Of a stretch of DNA of 42,736 nucleotides, positions 17,324 to 25,729 are shown in pieces. The notes under the pieces are model-generated. The model worked only from the letters and a program-made list of their open reading frames with translations. It was not told where the DNA came from and did no database searches. The DNA comes from an uncultured delta proteobacterium. Its GTDB lineage: Bacteria; Myxococcota_A; Polyangia; Polyangiales; Polyangiaceae. The first letter of the stretch is position 1, and every line of letters begins with the position of its first letter. The DNA lies in the NCBI GenBank assembly GCA_903894755.1, contig CAITRH010000042.1, positions 1-42,736 of the forward strand. The letters are read 5' to 3'. The position numbers and the translations under genes are program-made.

Positions 17324-19144
17324 CCCCATCGTGGTCACCCGAAGGACCTCTTCGAGCGTCGTCAAACCCGCCGCTATCTTCGACGCTGCAGCTTCCCGAA
17401 GACTCCGCATCCCTCGCCCACGTGCCAATGCCTCGATCTCGGTGGAAGCCTTCCCGCGTGCAATCAGCTCCCGTACGTCCATGTCCGCCGTCAGCATCTC
17501 GAAGATCCCACTTCGCCCGAAATACCCCGTGTTCCTGCACCTGGGACACCCCTTGCCCTTCCGAAGTCCCCCCTCGTTCGGCGACTCCAGTAAAGGCACT
17601 CCAAGCTTCGCGATCTCGTCGGCCGCTAAATGCGTCGGTACCGCGCAGTGCGGACACACCGTGCGCACCAGACGCTGCGCCATCACCCCTAGAAGCGCTC
17701 CGCCTATGAGAAATGGCGTAACCCCCAGATCCGCTAAACGTGTCACCGCCTCGGCCGCGCTGTTGGTGTGCAATGTGGACAACACCAAATGCCCTGTCAA
17801 CGCCGCCTGGACCGCGTTCTGTGCCGTCTCTCGATCCCGAACTTCCCCCACCATGATGATGTCTGGGTCCTGACGTAGGATATGACGAAGCGCGGTCGCG
17901 AAATCGAGGTCGATCTTCGGCTGCACCTGAATCTGATTGAACCCTTCGTAGACAATCTCGATGGGGTCTTCGATGGTCGTGACATTCACCTCGGGCCCTG
18001 CCAACGCTTTGAGCGCCGCGTAGAGCGTCGTCGTTTTCCCCGACCCCGTGGGACCTGTCACCAGAATCATCCCGTGCGGGTGCGCAATCCACCCTTCGAA
18101 AAGCTCGCGCTCGATCGGGTCGAACCCAAGCTGCGAGAGATCTTGCACCGCGACTTCAGGATCGAAGATGCGTAGCACCACCTTCTCCCCAAACGCCGTC
18201 GGCACCGTAGACATCCGAAGCTCGACTTCCCGTTCCGCTCGCACCGTCTTGATGCGCCCATCCTGAGGACGACGCTTCTCGGCAATGTCCATTCTTGCCA
18301 GCGTCTTGAGACGCGACACCACCGGCGGATGGGCCGCGGCGGGCATGTTGTGCACCGCATGCAACACGCCGTCGATGCGCAATCGAACCAGGGACCCGTC
18401 CCGCCTTGGCTCGATATGGATATCGCTCGCGCGTTGGTCGAACGCGTAGCGAAGCAGGTACTCGACCGCTGCGACCACGGGACGATCGTCGGCCGCAAGC
18501 TCGCGGTTGGTGGACGCGAGGGTCACAAGCTGCTCGAGGTTCTGGATCGCGGGTCCCGACGTGGCTGCATCCACAGCCGCCGTGATGCTTCGGTTGAACC
18601 CGTAGGCGTGATCCACAGCCTTGAGGATCTCGCTCTTGGCCGCCAGGCGAAGTTCCACCGGCCCTCCCACTAGCGACGACAGATTGTCGGCGAGGACCCG
18701 ATCGAACGGATTGGCGCAGGCGACCACCAGCGCTCCTCGGCTCCATTCGAGCGGAAGCACCACGTGGCGCTCGGCAAAAGGTCCCGACAACGTGTGCGCG
18801 ATCACCTTCATGTCGAGCTTGAGCGGATCGATGCGCTGATACCGCACGCCTGTCGCCACCGCGATGGCCTCCGTGACGATCTCTTCGTCGAGGACCACGC
18901 CTGGACGGTCTTGGACTGGGAACGCATACGAGGCGACGATCTCGACAGGCGACACCTCGTAGGTCTTGCGACGTACCCGTTCGCCCCGTTCCCGCAGAAG
19001 CCGAGCGCGCACGGAGATTTGCGCGGCGAGAACTTCCTTGGACTGCGCCGGGGTCAGAAGTCCAGCCCGCACCAGCGCGTCGAGTACGAAGTCAAGGTTG
19101 AAGTCGGCAGGGCGAAGCGAGACGGGTGGGGGAGCGGACGGCAC
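17321..19144 (-). CDS. GspE/PilB-type secretion or pilus assembly ATPase
   Basis: A 607-aa hexameric AAA-type ATPase of the type II secretion/type IV pilus family. An MshEN-like N-terminal domain (about 15-182) is followed by N2 and the ATPase core. Walker A is GPTGSGKT (364-371), the Asp box is around EDPIE (392-396), Walker B is IIMVGEVRD (429-437) and the His box is STLHTNSA. The tetracysteine zinc motif is present: CPHC (497-500) and CPRC (533-536). No cognate secretin, inner-membrane or pilin gene is nearby. The TAA stop is contributed by the end of the palindromic element. Only 6 bp separate it from the upstream hypothetical gene, suggesting an operon. Confidence 0.9.
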   Translation of the reverse strand: MPSAPPPVSLRPADFNLDFVLDALVRAGLLTPAQSKEVLAAQISVRARLLRERGERVRRKTYEVSPVEIVASYAFPVQDRPGVVLDEEIVTEAIAVATGVRYQRIDPLKLDMKVIAHTLSGPFAERHVVLPLEWSRGALVVACANPFDRVLADNLSSLVGGPVELRLAAKSEILKAVDHAYGFNRSITAAVDAATSGPAIQNLEQLVTLASTNRELAADDRPVVAAVEYLLRYAFDQRASDIHIEPRRDGSLVRLRIDGVLHAVHNMPAAAHPPVVSRLKTLARMDIAEKRRPQDGRIKTVRAEREVELRMSTVPTAFGEKVVLRIFDPEVAVQDLSQLGFDPIERELFEGWIAHPHGMILVTGPTGSGKTTTLYAALKALAGPEVNVTTIEDPIEIVYEGFNQIQVQPKIDLDFATALRHILRQDPDIIMVGEVRDRETAQNAVQAALTGHLVLSTLHTNSAAEAVTRLADLGVTPFLIGGALLGVMAQRLVRTVCPHCAVPTHLAADEIAKLGVPLLESPNEGGLRKGKGCPRCRNTGYFGRSGIFEMLTADMDVRELIARGKASTEIEALARGRGMRSLREAAASKIAAGLTTLEEVLRVTTMG

Positions 19145-19150
19145 GACGGT

Positions 19151-19867
19151 TCAGCGCTCGACCCGCGACAGCTCGAGAACGAGCTCGGGGGCTCCTGGCG
19201 GACCGTAGGGGCCTTCGAAGCGAACGAGCCGATGCGGCGCCGCGACCTCGAACCACATGTGATATTTCGGGATTAGCGGCTTGACCAGGTCGGTCAGGAT
19301 CGCGCCGATTTTTACCCAATCAGACAGGTCGGGGTACATGACGACCTCCCAGGTTTCGACGGTCCCCACCGGAACAAGGCAGCGGTGAGGCTTGCGACTG
19401 CTCTCGTAATAAACGCGCGCCACGAAGCGATCGGTCACCCATGCGTGGGTGCTCCGCCGGGTGCCGTCGAAGGGCTGAAAGCGCAGCAGGAAGGGGATCA
19501 GGACCTCTGGGTAGGTCCCCTCGGGAAACGGCAGGAGCCCCTTGGTGAAATCGATGCGCTCATGTCGTGCCGTGGTCCCGTCGGCCATCGTGACCTGGCG
19601 CTCGAAGGTGAGGGGACGAAGTACGCAGTCGGCTTCGAGCACCGAGCTTTCCGTGAGCGTGCCGCGAGCGAGCTGGTGTCGGCTCACGATTTCAAGACGT
19701 CGCTCGGAGCCGGCGCCGGTGAGGCGGTGTTCGACCACGGTTTGTCCGGGCTCTCGAAAGAGTAGCTGCGCGTCGAGCACCGTACGAAACGCGCGCTTGG
19801 CACGGGGACTGGCGACGTAGTGAGACCGTTCTTCTCCCTCGAAGCGAGGCGGCAACAATGTGTGCAT
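19151..19867 (-). CDS. Hypothetical beta-rich protein
   Basis: A 238-aa protein of unknown function. It has no signal peptide, no membrane segment and no recognised motif. It is predicted beta-rich, and its layout (YPEVLIPFLLRFQP, VARVYYESSRKPHRCLVPVG) loosely recalls DUF3108-type proteins; that is a weak guess. It ends 6 bp before the ATPase gene and is probably co-transcribed with it. Confidence 0.65.
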   Translation of the reverse strand: MHTLLPPRFEGEERSHYVASPRAKRAFRTVLDAQLLFREPGQTVVEHRLTGAGSERRLEIVSRHQLARGTLTESSVLEADCVLRPLTFERQVTMADGTTARHERIDFTKGLLPFPEGTYPEVLIPFLLRFQPFDGTRRSTHAWVTDRFVARVYYESSRKPHRCLVPVGTVETWEVVMYPDLSDWVKIGAILTDLVKPLIPKYHMWFEVAAPHRLVRFEGPYGPPGAPELVLELSRVER

Positions 19868-19889
19868 TCAGCCGAGCGTATCAGCTTGC

Positions 19890-20027
19890 GGGCAGCATGA
19901 AAAAACTCACGCCGCGGGAATGAACCCCACCGGCTGGATGTCTTTTCTAGCGACCCAAGCACGGGGCTCATAGCCCCGGACCTCAGCGCCCGAAGCGGTC
20001 CTCCTCCCCGCTTCGGGCGTTTCTTTT
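19890..20027 (+). ncRNA. Candidate small RNA ending in an intrinsic terminator
   Basis: No coding gene precedes the strong plus-strand terminator at 19987-20027, so something else should be transcribed into it. A 7-bp hairpin CGGGGCT-CAT-AGCCCCG (19962-19978) lies just before it. The 5' end is a guess, and no known RNA family was recognised. Confidence 0.35.
19987..20027 (+). terminator. Strong rho-independent terminator, plus strand
   Basis: CGCCCGAAGCGG (19987-19998) pairs perfectly with CCGCTTCGGGCG (20008-20019) over 12 bp with a 9-base loop, followed by TTTCTTTT. The T-tract is on the plus strand only, which sets the direction. The adjacent minus-strand gene starts at 19867, so this terminator belongs to an unannotated transcript. 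Confidence 0.85.
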
Positions 20028-20046
20028 GAAAAACGCACGGAGTCGC

Positions 20047-20430
20047 CTTGTCACCCACCGACCAGCCAACTCCACGTCGTTGCACTCGTCTTGTCGCTGA
20101 ACGACCGAGCCCCACCATTCCCCGGAAGTGGCCTTGCCTTTGAGCGACGAGGCCGCTCCGGGCCCCAGAGTCGCCTCGTTGCTGAACGACCGGGCCGTTT
20201 CAGTTCCTGGAGTTGCCTTGTCGTCAACGCCTGCGTGACATCGGAACCCTCGGAGTTGCCTTGTCGCCGAACGACCAAGGCCTACCGGGCTCTCGGAGTC
20301 GCCTTGTGGCTTAGGCACCGAGCTCCTCTTGCCCTCGAAGTGGCCTCGTCGGTGACCTTCAAGGCTGGTTCTAGTGTCCGGAGCGACCTTGTCGGTCAAC
20401 GCCATGGCAGCTCCGCGCGAATCGACCGCA
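20047..20430. repeat. Nine-unit degenerate tandem array, period 42-43 bp
   Basis: Units begin at 20047, 20090, 20133, 20175, 20217, 20260, 20303, 20345 and 20388, with steps 43, 43, 42, 42, 43, 43, 42, 43. The conserved core reads CTTGTCGCTGAACGACC, and each unit tends to end in GGAGTYGC. The mixture of 42 and 43 does not keep a reading frame, so this is not a protein repeat. It lies upstream of the TPR gene at 20506. The 19868-20505 gap thus holds a candidate RNA, its terminator and this array. Confidence 0.85.
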
Positions 20431-20505
20431 CCGGATCGCGGCGCGGGCTCCTTTTGGGGTTTCCAGAACTACGGTTCGGTTATCGTACGGGCTTGGAGGT
20501 TTGCG

Positions 20506-21177
20506 ATGTTCGAAGCCATCAATCCGCTGATCGACAAAAAAGAAGTCCCAGGAAACCTTGTTCGCGCCGTCGAGTTGCTCAATGAGCTCAAGAAACAGCA
20601 CCCAGCCGAGGACCTAATCCGCGGGAAGCTTTCCCACGCCTACTACTTCAAAGGACGCTTTCAACCCGAGGGGAGCCGTGAGCGCGAGCACCTCTTCGAG
20701 CTGGGAATGGAGTCAGGACGGGAGGCGGTGACGCTCAACCCGCGCAGCGCCTACGGTCACTTCTGGTACGCCGCCAACACGGGTCTTCTTGGCCTCGCCC
20801 GAGGGATCATGCAGTCGCTCCGCGGCATCGAACCCATGCACCAGTCGCTTCTGACCTGCCTCAAAGAGAACGAGCGCTTCTTCTTTGCAGGTCCCCATCG
20901 GGCGCTCGGACGGCTGTACCACCAGGCGCCAGGATGGCCCCTTAGCATCGGAAGCAAGACCAAAGCGGTCGAGCACCTCGAGCGCGCCGTGGAGCTTGCC
21001 CCCCAGTTCTTTTTGAATCGACTCTTTCTCATCGAGTTCTACGTCGACGTAGGCAAGAAGAAGCAGGCGCAAGAGCACGTAGACTACATGCTGAACACGC
21101 CGATGAACCCCGACCACGTCATCGAAGACGGCGAATACCGCGACCAGGCCGCCAAGATCCGCCAGCGCATCATGTGA
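20506..21177 (+). CDS. TPR protein resembling TRAP-transporter TatT component
   Basis: A 223-aa helical repeat protein. The start at 20506 is set by GGAGG at 20495-20499; the frame is open upstream, but there it runs into the repeat array. Tetratricopeptide-like helices span most of the chain, including SAYGHFWYAANTGLLG and KAVEHLERAVELAPQFFL. The SAYGHFWYAANTG segment resembles TatT-type proteins associated with TRAP transporters; no TRAP genes are nearby, so the partner is unknown. No signal peptide is visible. It is first in a plus-strand run to 25682. Confidence 0.78.
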   Translation: MFEAINPLIDKKEVPGNLVRAVELLNELKKQHPAEDLIRGKLSHAYYFKGRFQPEGSREREHLFELGMESGREAVTLNPRSAYGHFWYAANTGLLGLARGIMQSLRGIEPMHQSLLTCLKENERFFFAGPHRALGRLYHQAPGWPLSIGSKTKAVEHLERAVELAPQFFLNRLFLIEFYVDVGKKKQAQEHVDYMLNTPMNPDHVIEDGEYRDQAAKIRQRIM

Positions 21178-21243
21178 TCGACCGCGGCGGGACGTTCTCC
21201 GCCGTGTCCTCCTAAGTGAGCGCTGATACACTCGCCTCCGCCC

Positions 21244-23379
21244 TTGGCCACAATCCATCCTCCGACCGCTGCTCCTTCGAGAAAGGTCCTCGACCTGGTC
21301 TTGCAAGAAGGCCTGATCCGTCCCGAGCAACACGGCCAGGCAGTCGACGTGATGAACCGTACCGGCGAACGCGCCGAAGAGGTCCTGCTCGATCTCGGGC
21401 TCGTCGAAGAGGCTGACCTCCTCAAGCTTCTGGCGCTCCACTACCGAACCAACTTCGTCTCCACCGAAAAGCTGGCCAAGGCGGAAATCCCCAGGTCGAC
21501 CATCGACCTTATCCCCGCGCGTTTTGCCGAAAGTCGCCTGATCTTCCCGGTGCTGTACGACGTCAATTCCTTCACCCTCAGCGTCGTCACGCCCGACCCC
21601 GACCAGCGCGACAACTTGTCCCAGGTGAAGATCGCTTCCGGGGCGCGCGACGTAAGGGCTCTTTTGGCTCGTCCCGCGGCGGTCAAGGCCGCCATCGCCA
21701 GGGCCTACCAAGGGGATGTCCGCGCCTTCGCGATGCTTGAACGCCAGCAGGTGCAGTTCTCCTCGCGCGCCTACGAAATCGAATTCACCCCAGGCGGCGG
21801 CCCCCAGCTTGTCGCCCAGCCGACGTCCACTTCCCTGCCACTGCCGGCCGTGACGCCTCCGGTGCCCGCAAGACGCTTCACCGACCGGCGTGATCCCTAT
21901 GGTCCACGCAGCGACGAGCCACAGCCCGTCCTGATGCTCGACAAGCCAAAGGTCGCATCCGTCGCCCCTCAGGCCATCCCACCTAAAGCCAAATCAGCGC
22001 CTCCGTCGGTTGCCGACTCCATGAGCAGCACCGGCACCATCCCCATCTACGAAGAGGCCACCACCCAGAACGTCAAAGCCATCGTTGCGGGGGACGTCGT
22101 CGTGGAGCTCCTCAACGTCATGGTGAGCCTTCTCGAAAGCTCCCGTCAGGACCTCCGAGGACACTCCTCTCACGTCGCACGCCTGGCCCGTCGCCTTGCC
22201 GAGCGCATGGGACTTGCCCCCGGCAGCACCGCCGATCTGGTGGCCGCCGCCTACCTCCACGACCTCGGCAAGATGGGGCAGTTTCACCTCACCGCGCTCA
22301 ACGTCGGCGAATACGACGGGCACCGGGTCGCTGCACAAAAATGCTTCAGCACCCCAGCCCGTCTCCTCGAGGCGGTCCGACTCTCGCCCGACGCCATCGC
22401 CGCCACCGAGCACCTCTACGAGCGCTACGACGGCAAGGGGTTCCCGGACGGCCTCAGCCAAAAAGAGATCCCCCTCGGGTCGCGCCTGCTCGCCATCGCC
22501 GACACCTACGCCGACCTCACCCTCAACCCTCGCAACCCCTATCGCAAGCAGCTCTCGCCCCAAGAAGCCACCTCGGTCCTTGCCAAGTACAAAGGCACCT
22601 TGTTCGACCCCAACATGGTCGATCTGCTCCACACCACCGTCATGGGACAGGACGTCCGCGAACGTCTCTTGTCCAACCGCTACGACGCCCTGATCATCGA
22701 CACCGACCCTGAAGAAACCACCGTCGTGGAGCTTCGCATGGTGGAGCAGGGCTTCGAAGTGAAGACCGCGCGTTCCGCGGAGCAGGCGATGAAGATCCTT
22801 GCCGAGGGGGGGACGGACCTTGTCCTCAGCGAGCTCGACTTGGCCCAGGGCGACGGCCTCAAGCTCCTTGCCGACGCTCGCAAGCAGCCCTGGGGAAAGG
22901 ACCTCCCGTGGGTCATCTACACGCGCCGTCAGGAGCGCGCCGACGCACAAAAAGCATTTGCCCTTGGGGTCCTCGACTTCGTGATCAAGCCGGCCACCAC
23001 CGACGTGCTGGTCGCTCGCCTCAAAGCGATGCTCGATCAGCGCGAGGCCCGAGGGAGCGCTCGTGGAGTCTCCGGTTCGCTCCACGAAATGGGTCTTCCA
23101 GACCTGGTTCAAATCCTCTTCCACGGTCGCAAGACAGGCAGCCTTCGGATCCGCAGCGGCGCGACCTCGGGCGAGATCCATCTCGAAGATGGCAACGTGG
23201 TCCATGCCCTCTGGGGCGCGCAAAAGGGCGAGGAGGCCTTCTATGGAATGTGCCGCGTGACCGACGGCGAGTTCTCCCTCGACCCGTCCTTCAAACCAAA
23301 GCAGCGCACCATCAACCAGTCCAGCGAAGCGCTCTTGCTCGAGGGGATGCGTCGGCTCGACGAAGGCATCGGCGTCTGA
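21244..23379 (+). CDS. MshEN / HD-GYP / pseudo-receiver / PATAN protein
   Basis: A 711-aa soluble signalling protein. Residues 12-158 form an MshEN-type domain, a fold that binds c-di-GMP in some family members. A linker of about 100 aa follows. Residues 285-470 form an HD-GYP-like phosphodiesterase domain: His310, HDLGK at 339-343, His360, EH at 389-390, and DGKGFPDGL (GYP is GFP). Residues 480-598 form a receiver with Glu530 in place of the phospho-accepting Asp, although the acidic pocket (486-488), Thr560 and Lys582 remain. Residues 608-705 form a DUF4388/PATAN domain (GSLHEMGLPDLVQIL). The start is TTG 21244 and no ATG is available near the domain, so the start is uncertain. c-di-GMP turnover or sensing is inferred. 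Confidence 0.85.
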   Translation: MATIHPPTAAPSRKVLDLVLQEGLIRPEQHGQAVDVMNRTGERAEEVLLDLGLVEEADLLKLLALHYRTNFVSTEKLAKAEIPRSTIDLIPARFAESRLIFPVLYDVNSFTLSVVTPDPDQRDNLSQVKIASGARDVRALLARPAAVKAAIARAYQGDVRAFAMLERQQVQFSSRAYEIEFTPGGGPQLVAQPTSTSLPLPAVTPPVPARRFTDRRDPYGPRSDEPQPVLMLDKPKVASVAPQAIPPKAKSAPPSVADSMSSTGTIPIYEEATTQNVKAIVAGDVVVELLNVMVSLLESSRQDLRGHSSHVARLARRLAERMGLAPGSTADLVAAAYLHDLGKMGQFHLTALNVGEYDGHRVAAQKCFSTPARLLEAVRLSPDAIAATEHLYERYDGKGFPDGLSQKEIPLGSRLLAIADTYADLTLNPRNPYRKQLSPQEATSVLAKYKGTLFDPNMVDLLHTTVMGQDVRERLLSNRYDALIIDTDPEETTVVELRMVEQGFEVKTARSAEQAMKILAEGGTDLVLSELDLAQGDGLKLLADARKQPWGKDLPWVIYTRRQERADAQKAFALGVLDFVIKPATTDVLVARLKAMLDQREARGSARGVSGSLHEMGLPDLVQILFHGRKTGSLRIRSGATSGEIHLEDGNVVHALWGAQKGEEAFYGMCRVTDGEFSLDPSFKPKQRTINQSSEALLLEGMRRLDEGIGV

Positions 23380-23421
23380 CGCCGCTCTTTACTTTCGCCC
23401 ACGGTCGCGTCATGGAGCGCC

Positions 23422-24321
23422 ATGAGCGATTTACGACTCCAAGGCACCTACACCGCGATCGTCACTCCGTTCCGCGCCGACGGCTCCATCGACTGGGCGG
23501 CTTTCGATGTCCTGCTCGAGGCCCAGGTTCATGGCGGGGTCGAGGGGATAGTCCCCTGCGGCACCACAGGTGAAAGCCCCACCCTCACCCACGAAGAGCA
23601 CATCGAAGTCGTCAAACGCACCGTGTCGAGGATTGCCGGGAGGCTCCAAGTCATCGCGGGGACCGGCTCGAACTCCACCCACGAGGCCATCTCTCTGTCG
23701 AAGGCCGCGGAACAAGCCGGCGTTCAGGCCATCATGGTGGTGGTCCCCTACTACAACAAGCCCACACAAGAAGGGCTCTATCGCCACTTCGTCGAGGTCG
23801 CCAACGCGGTCCGCTGCCCTGTCGTCATCTACAACATTCCTGGACGCACCGGGATCGACCTCCTTGCCGACACGCTCGCTCGCATCTGCGAAGCGTCCTC
23901 GAACGTGATCGGGACCAAAGAGGCCACGGGCAATGTCCTTCGGGCCCAGCAGCTGGTGCTGCGTCTCGGGAAACGTCTGACCGTGTTGTCCGGCGACGAC
24001 GCGCTCACGCTGGCGATGATTGCGTGCGGTGCTCGGGGGGTGATCAGCGTGACCTCCAACGTGCTTCCCGCCGAGGTCGCACGGGCCACGCGGCTGGCTC
24101 TCGAGGGGAAACTCGACGAGGCAAGGCGTGCTCACTTGGCGCTTCTTCCCGTGCACGAGGCGATGTTCCTCGAGGCCAATCCGGGTCCGGCAAAGGCGGC
24201 GCTTTCGTCGCGCGGCATCATGCTCGATGCGGTGCGAGGGCCGCTCGCTCCGGTGAGCGAGAACACGCGAAGGGCCATCGTGGCGACGTTAGCCGAGTAT
24301 GGACGCGGGGCGCGCGGTTGA
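23422..24321 (+). CDS. dapA: 4-hydroxy-tetrahydrodipicolinate synthase
   Basis: A 299-aa TIM-barrel lyase that condenses pyruvate with aspartate semialdehyde in lysine and meso-DAP synthesis. Family motifs are visible: GTYTAIVTPF, GTTGESPTL, VVPYYNKPTQEGLYRHF, YNIPGRTG and the Schiff-base lysine in GTKEATGN. Length is standard. Its TGA stop shares one base with the dapB ATG (TGATG), giving coupled translation. Confidence 0.96.
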   Translation: MSDLRLQGTYTAIVTPFRADGSIDWAAFDVLLEAQVHGGVEGIVPCGTTGESPTLTHEEHIEVVKRTVSRIAGRLQVIAGTGSNSTHEAISLSKAAEQAGVQAIMVVVPYYNKPTQEGLYRHFVEVANAVRCPVVIYNIPGRTGIDLLADTLARICEASSNVIGTKEATGNVLRAQQLVLRLGKRLTVLSGDDALTLAMIACGARGVISVTSNVLPAEVARATRLALEGKLDEARRAHLALLPVHEAMFLEANPGPAKAALSSRGIMLDAVRGPLAPVSENTRRAIVATLAEYGRGARG

Positions 24322-25094
24322 TGCGTCTCGCTATCGTTGGGGCCGGCGGGAAAATGGGACGTGCTCTGGTACGTCTTGGCACCCAAGCCGGCGACAGCAT
24401 CGCTGCGGCCATCGACGCGTCCTTCGTCGGAGTTGACGTCGGGGAACTTGCCGGCATCGGCTCTCTTGGAGTCCGCGTCACGTCGGACCTCGAAGCGATC
24501 GCGGGGACCGATGTGGTCCTCGACTTTTCGACTCCATTGGCAACGGTATCCGTTGTGTCGGCGGCTCGGCGGGCTCGGGTTCCGCTGGTGTGCGGCACGA
24601 CCGGTTTGAGCGACGAGGCCAAGCGGGCGCTTGACGATGCGAGCGTCGAGGTACCTGTGTTTTGGGAGCCCAACATGAGCGTGGGGGTGTTTGTCCTTGG
24701 CGAGCTGGTGACGCAGGCTGTGCGAAAGCTGGGGTTGGGATTCGATGTCGAGGTGGTGGAGACGCACCATCGGCTGAAGGCGGATGCGCCGAGTGGAACC
24801 GCGCTACGTCTTGCGGAGCTTGCGGTGGCCGCGCGGGATGACGGGGCACGGGTGACATGCGGGAGAGAGGGACGTCCTGGGCCCAGGCCGCAGGCGGAAG
24901 TGGGGGTGTTTGCGGTACGAGGGGGGGACGTGGTTGGGGATCACACGGTGCATCTCGTGGGTTTAGGGGAGCGTCTTGAGCTGACGCACCGTGCGACCAA
25001 CCGCGATGTGTTTGTTCACGGGGCATTGAGGGCGGCTCGGGCGCTCTTGGGCAAAGCGGCGGGGCGCTACCGGTTTGCCGATCTTCTTGGATAG
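24321..25094 (+). CDS. dapB: 4-hydroxy-tetrahydrodipicolinate reductase
   Basis: A 257-aa NAD(P)H-dependent reductase, the next step after DapA. The dinucleotide-binding motif GAGGKMG is at 7-13, followed by DFSTP, CGTTGLS and the catalytic signature ETHHRLKADAPSGTA. The start at 24321 overlaps the dapA stop, and the dinucleotide fold then begins at residue 1. With dapA it supplies meso-DAP, the residue on which the downstream-encoded Mpl acts. Confidence 0.96.
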   Translation: MRLAIVGAGGKMGRALVRLGTQAGDSIAAAIDASFVGVDVGELAGIGSLGVRVTSDLEAIAGTDVVLDFSTPLATVSVVSAARRARVPLVCGTTGLSDEAKRALDDASVEVPVFWEPNMSVGVFVLGELVTQAVRKLGLGFDVEVVETHHRLKADAPSGTALRLAELAVAARDDGARVTCGREGRPGPRPQAEVGVFAVRGGDVVGDHTVHLVGLGERLELTHRATNRDVFVHGALRAARALLGKAAGRYRFADLLG

Positions 25095-25111
25095 GGGTGA
25101 CCCTGAGGCCA

Positions 25112-25144
25112 AGTGAACCGTTACACTGCACGGGGCAGTGAACC
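25112..25144. promoter_or_regulatory. Direct and inverted repeats upstream of LysM gene
   Basis: AGTGAACC occurs twice with a 25-bp offset (25112 and 25137), and CACTGC/GCAGTG form a 6-bp stem (25124-25140). They lie 20-55 bp before the ATG at 25167, so this may be an operator or a small leader hairpin. Confidence 0.3.
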
Positions 25145-25166
25145 ACTGCGTATGGAGGGATAGAAC

Positions 25167-25682
25167 ATGGCGATATTGACATTGGGCTCGAAGGGATCTG
25201 GGGTTGCTACATTGCAGCAGGCGCTCGTCGAGCAAGGCTATTCCGTCGAGGTAGATGCTGTTTTTGGGCCGAAGACACAGAAGGCCGTGCGAGCGTTTCA
25301 AGCGGCGAACGGTCTTGCCAAGGACGGCATCGTGGGGCCCAAGACCTGGGCCGCGCTGACCGACGAAGAACTGGGGGAGGACGGTGAGCTGAAGGACGTA
25401 GATGAAGAAGAGGAGGAGGAAGACGAGGAGGAGGAAGAAGAGAAAGAAGAGGAACAGGGGGACGACGACGACGAGGAGGATGACGACGAGGAGGAGGAGG
25501 AAGCGGAGGGGCTCGTGTACACGGTGAAGCGCGGCGACACGCTGTCGGCACTGGCGAAGAAGTTCTACGGGGACGCAAGCCAATACAAGCGGATCTTCGA
25601 AGCCAACCGGGACGTCATCACCGATCCCAATGTCATCGAGGTCGGCTGGAAGCTCGTCATCAAGGATCCCGTCCTGTCCTGA
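25167..25682 (+). CDS. Peptidoglycan-binding / acidic linker / LysM protein
   Basis: A 171-aa protein with GGAGG at 25154-25158 before its ATG. Residues 5-66 are a PG_binding_1 domain (LGSKGSGVATLQQAL, FGPKTQKAVRAFQ, GIVGPKTWAAL). Residues 70-114 are almost wholly Asp and Glu. Residues 116-168 are a LysM domain of the YgaU type (VYTVKRGDTLSALAKKFYG, RIFEANRDVI). There is no signal peptide, so export would need another route; phage-tail-like or contractile-system LysM proteins also lack one. The acidic tract is encoded by purine-rich, near-repetitive DNA that could slip during replication. Confidence 0.85.
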   Translation: MAILTLGSKGSGVATLQQALVEQGYSVEVDAVFGPKTQKAVRAFQAANGLAKDGIVGPKTWAALTDEELGEDGELKDVDEEEEEEDEEEEEEKEEEQGDDDDEEDDDEEEEEAEGLVYTVKRGDTLSALAKKFYGDASQYKRIFEANRDVITDPNVIEVGWKLVIKDPVLS

Positions 25683-25729
25683 AGCGTCGTCACCCGGCGA
25701 GCCGCTCCTCGACGCGGGCGAGGCACAGG

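Noticed and set aside
20047-20430. CRISPR array
   Set aside because: Units are degenerate throughout, with no identical repeats alternating with unique spacers, and no cas gene is nearby. The same applies to 7424-7622 and 40141-40735.
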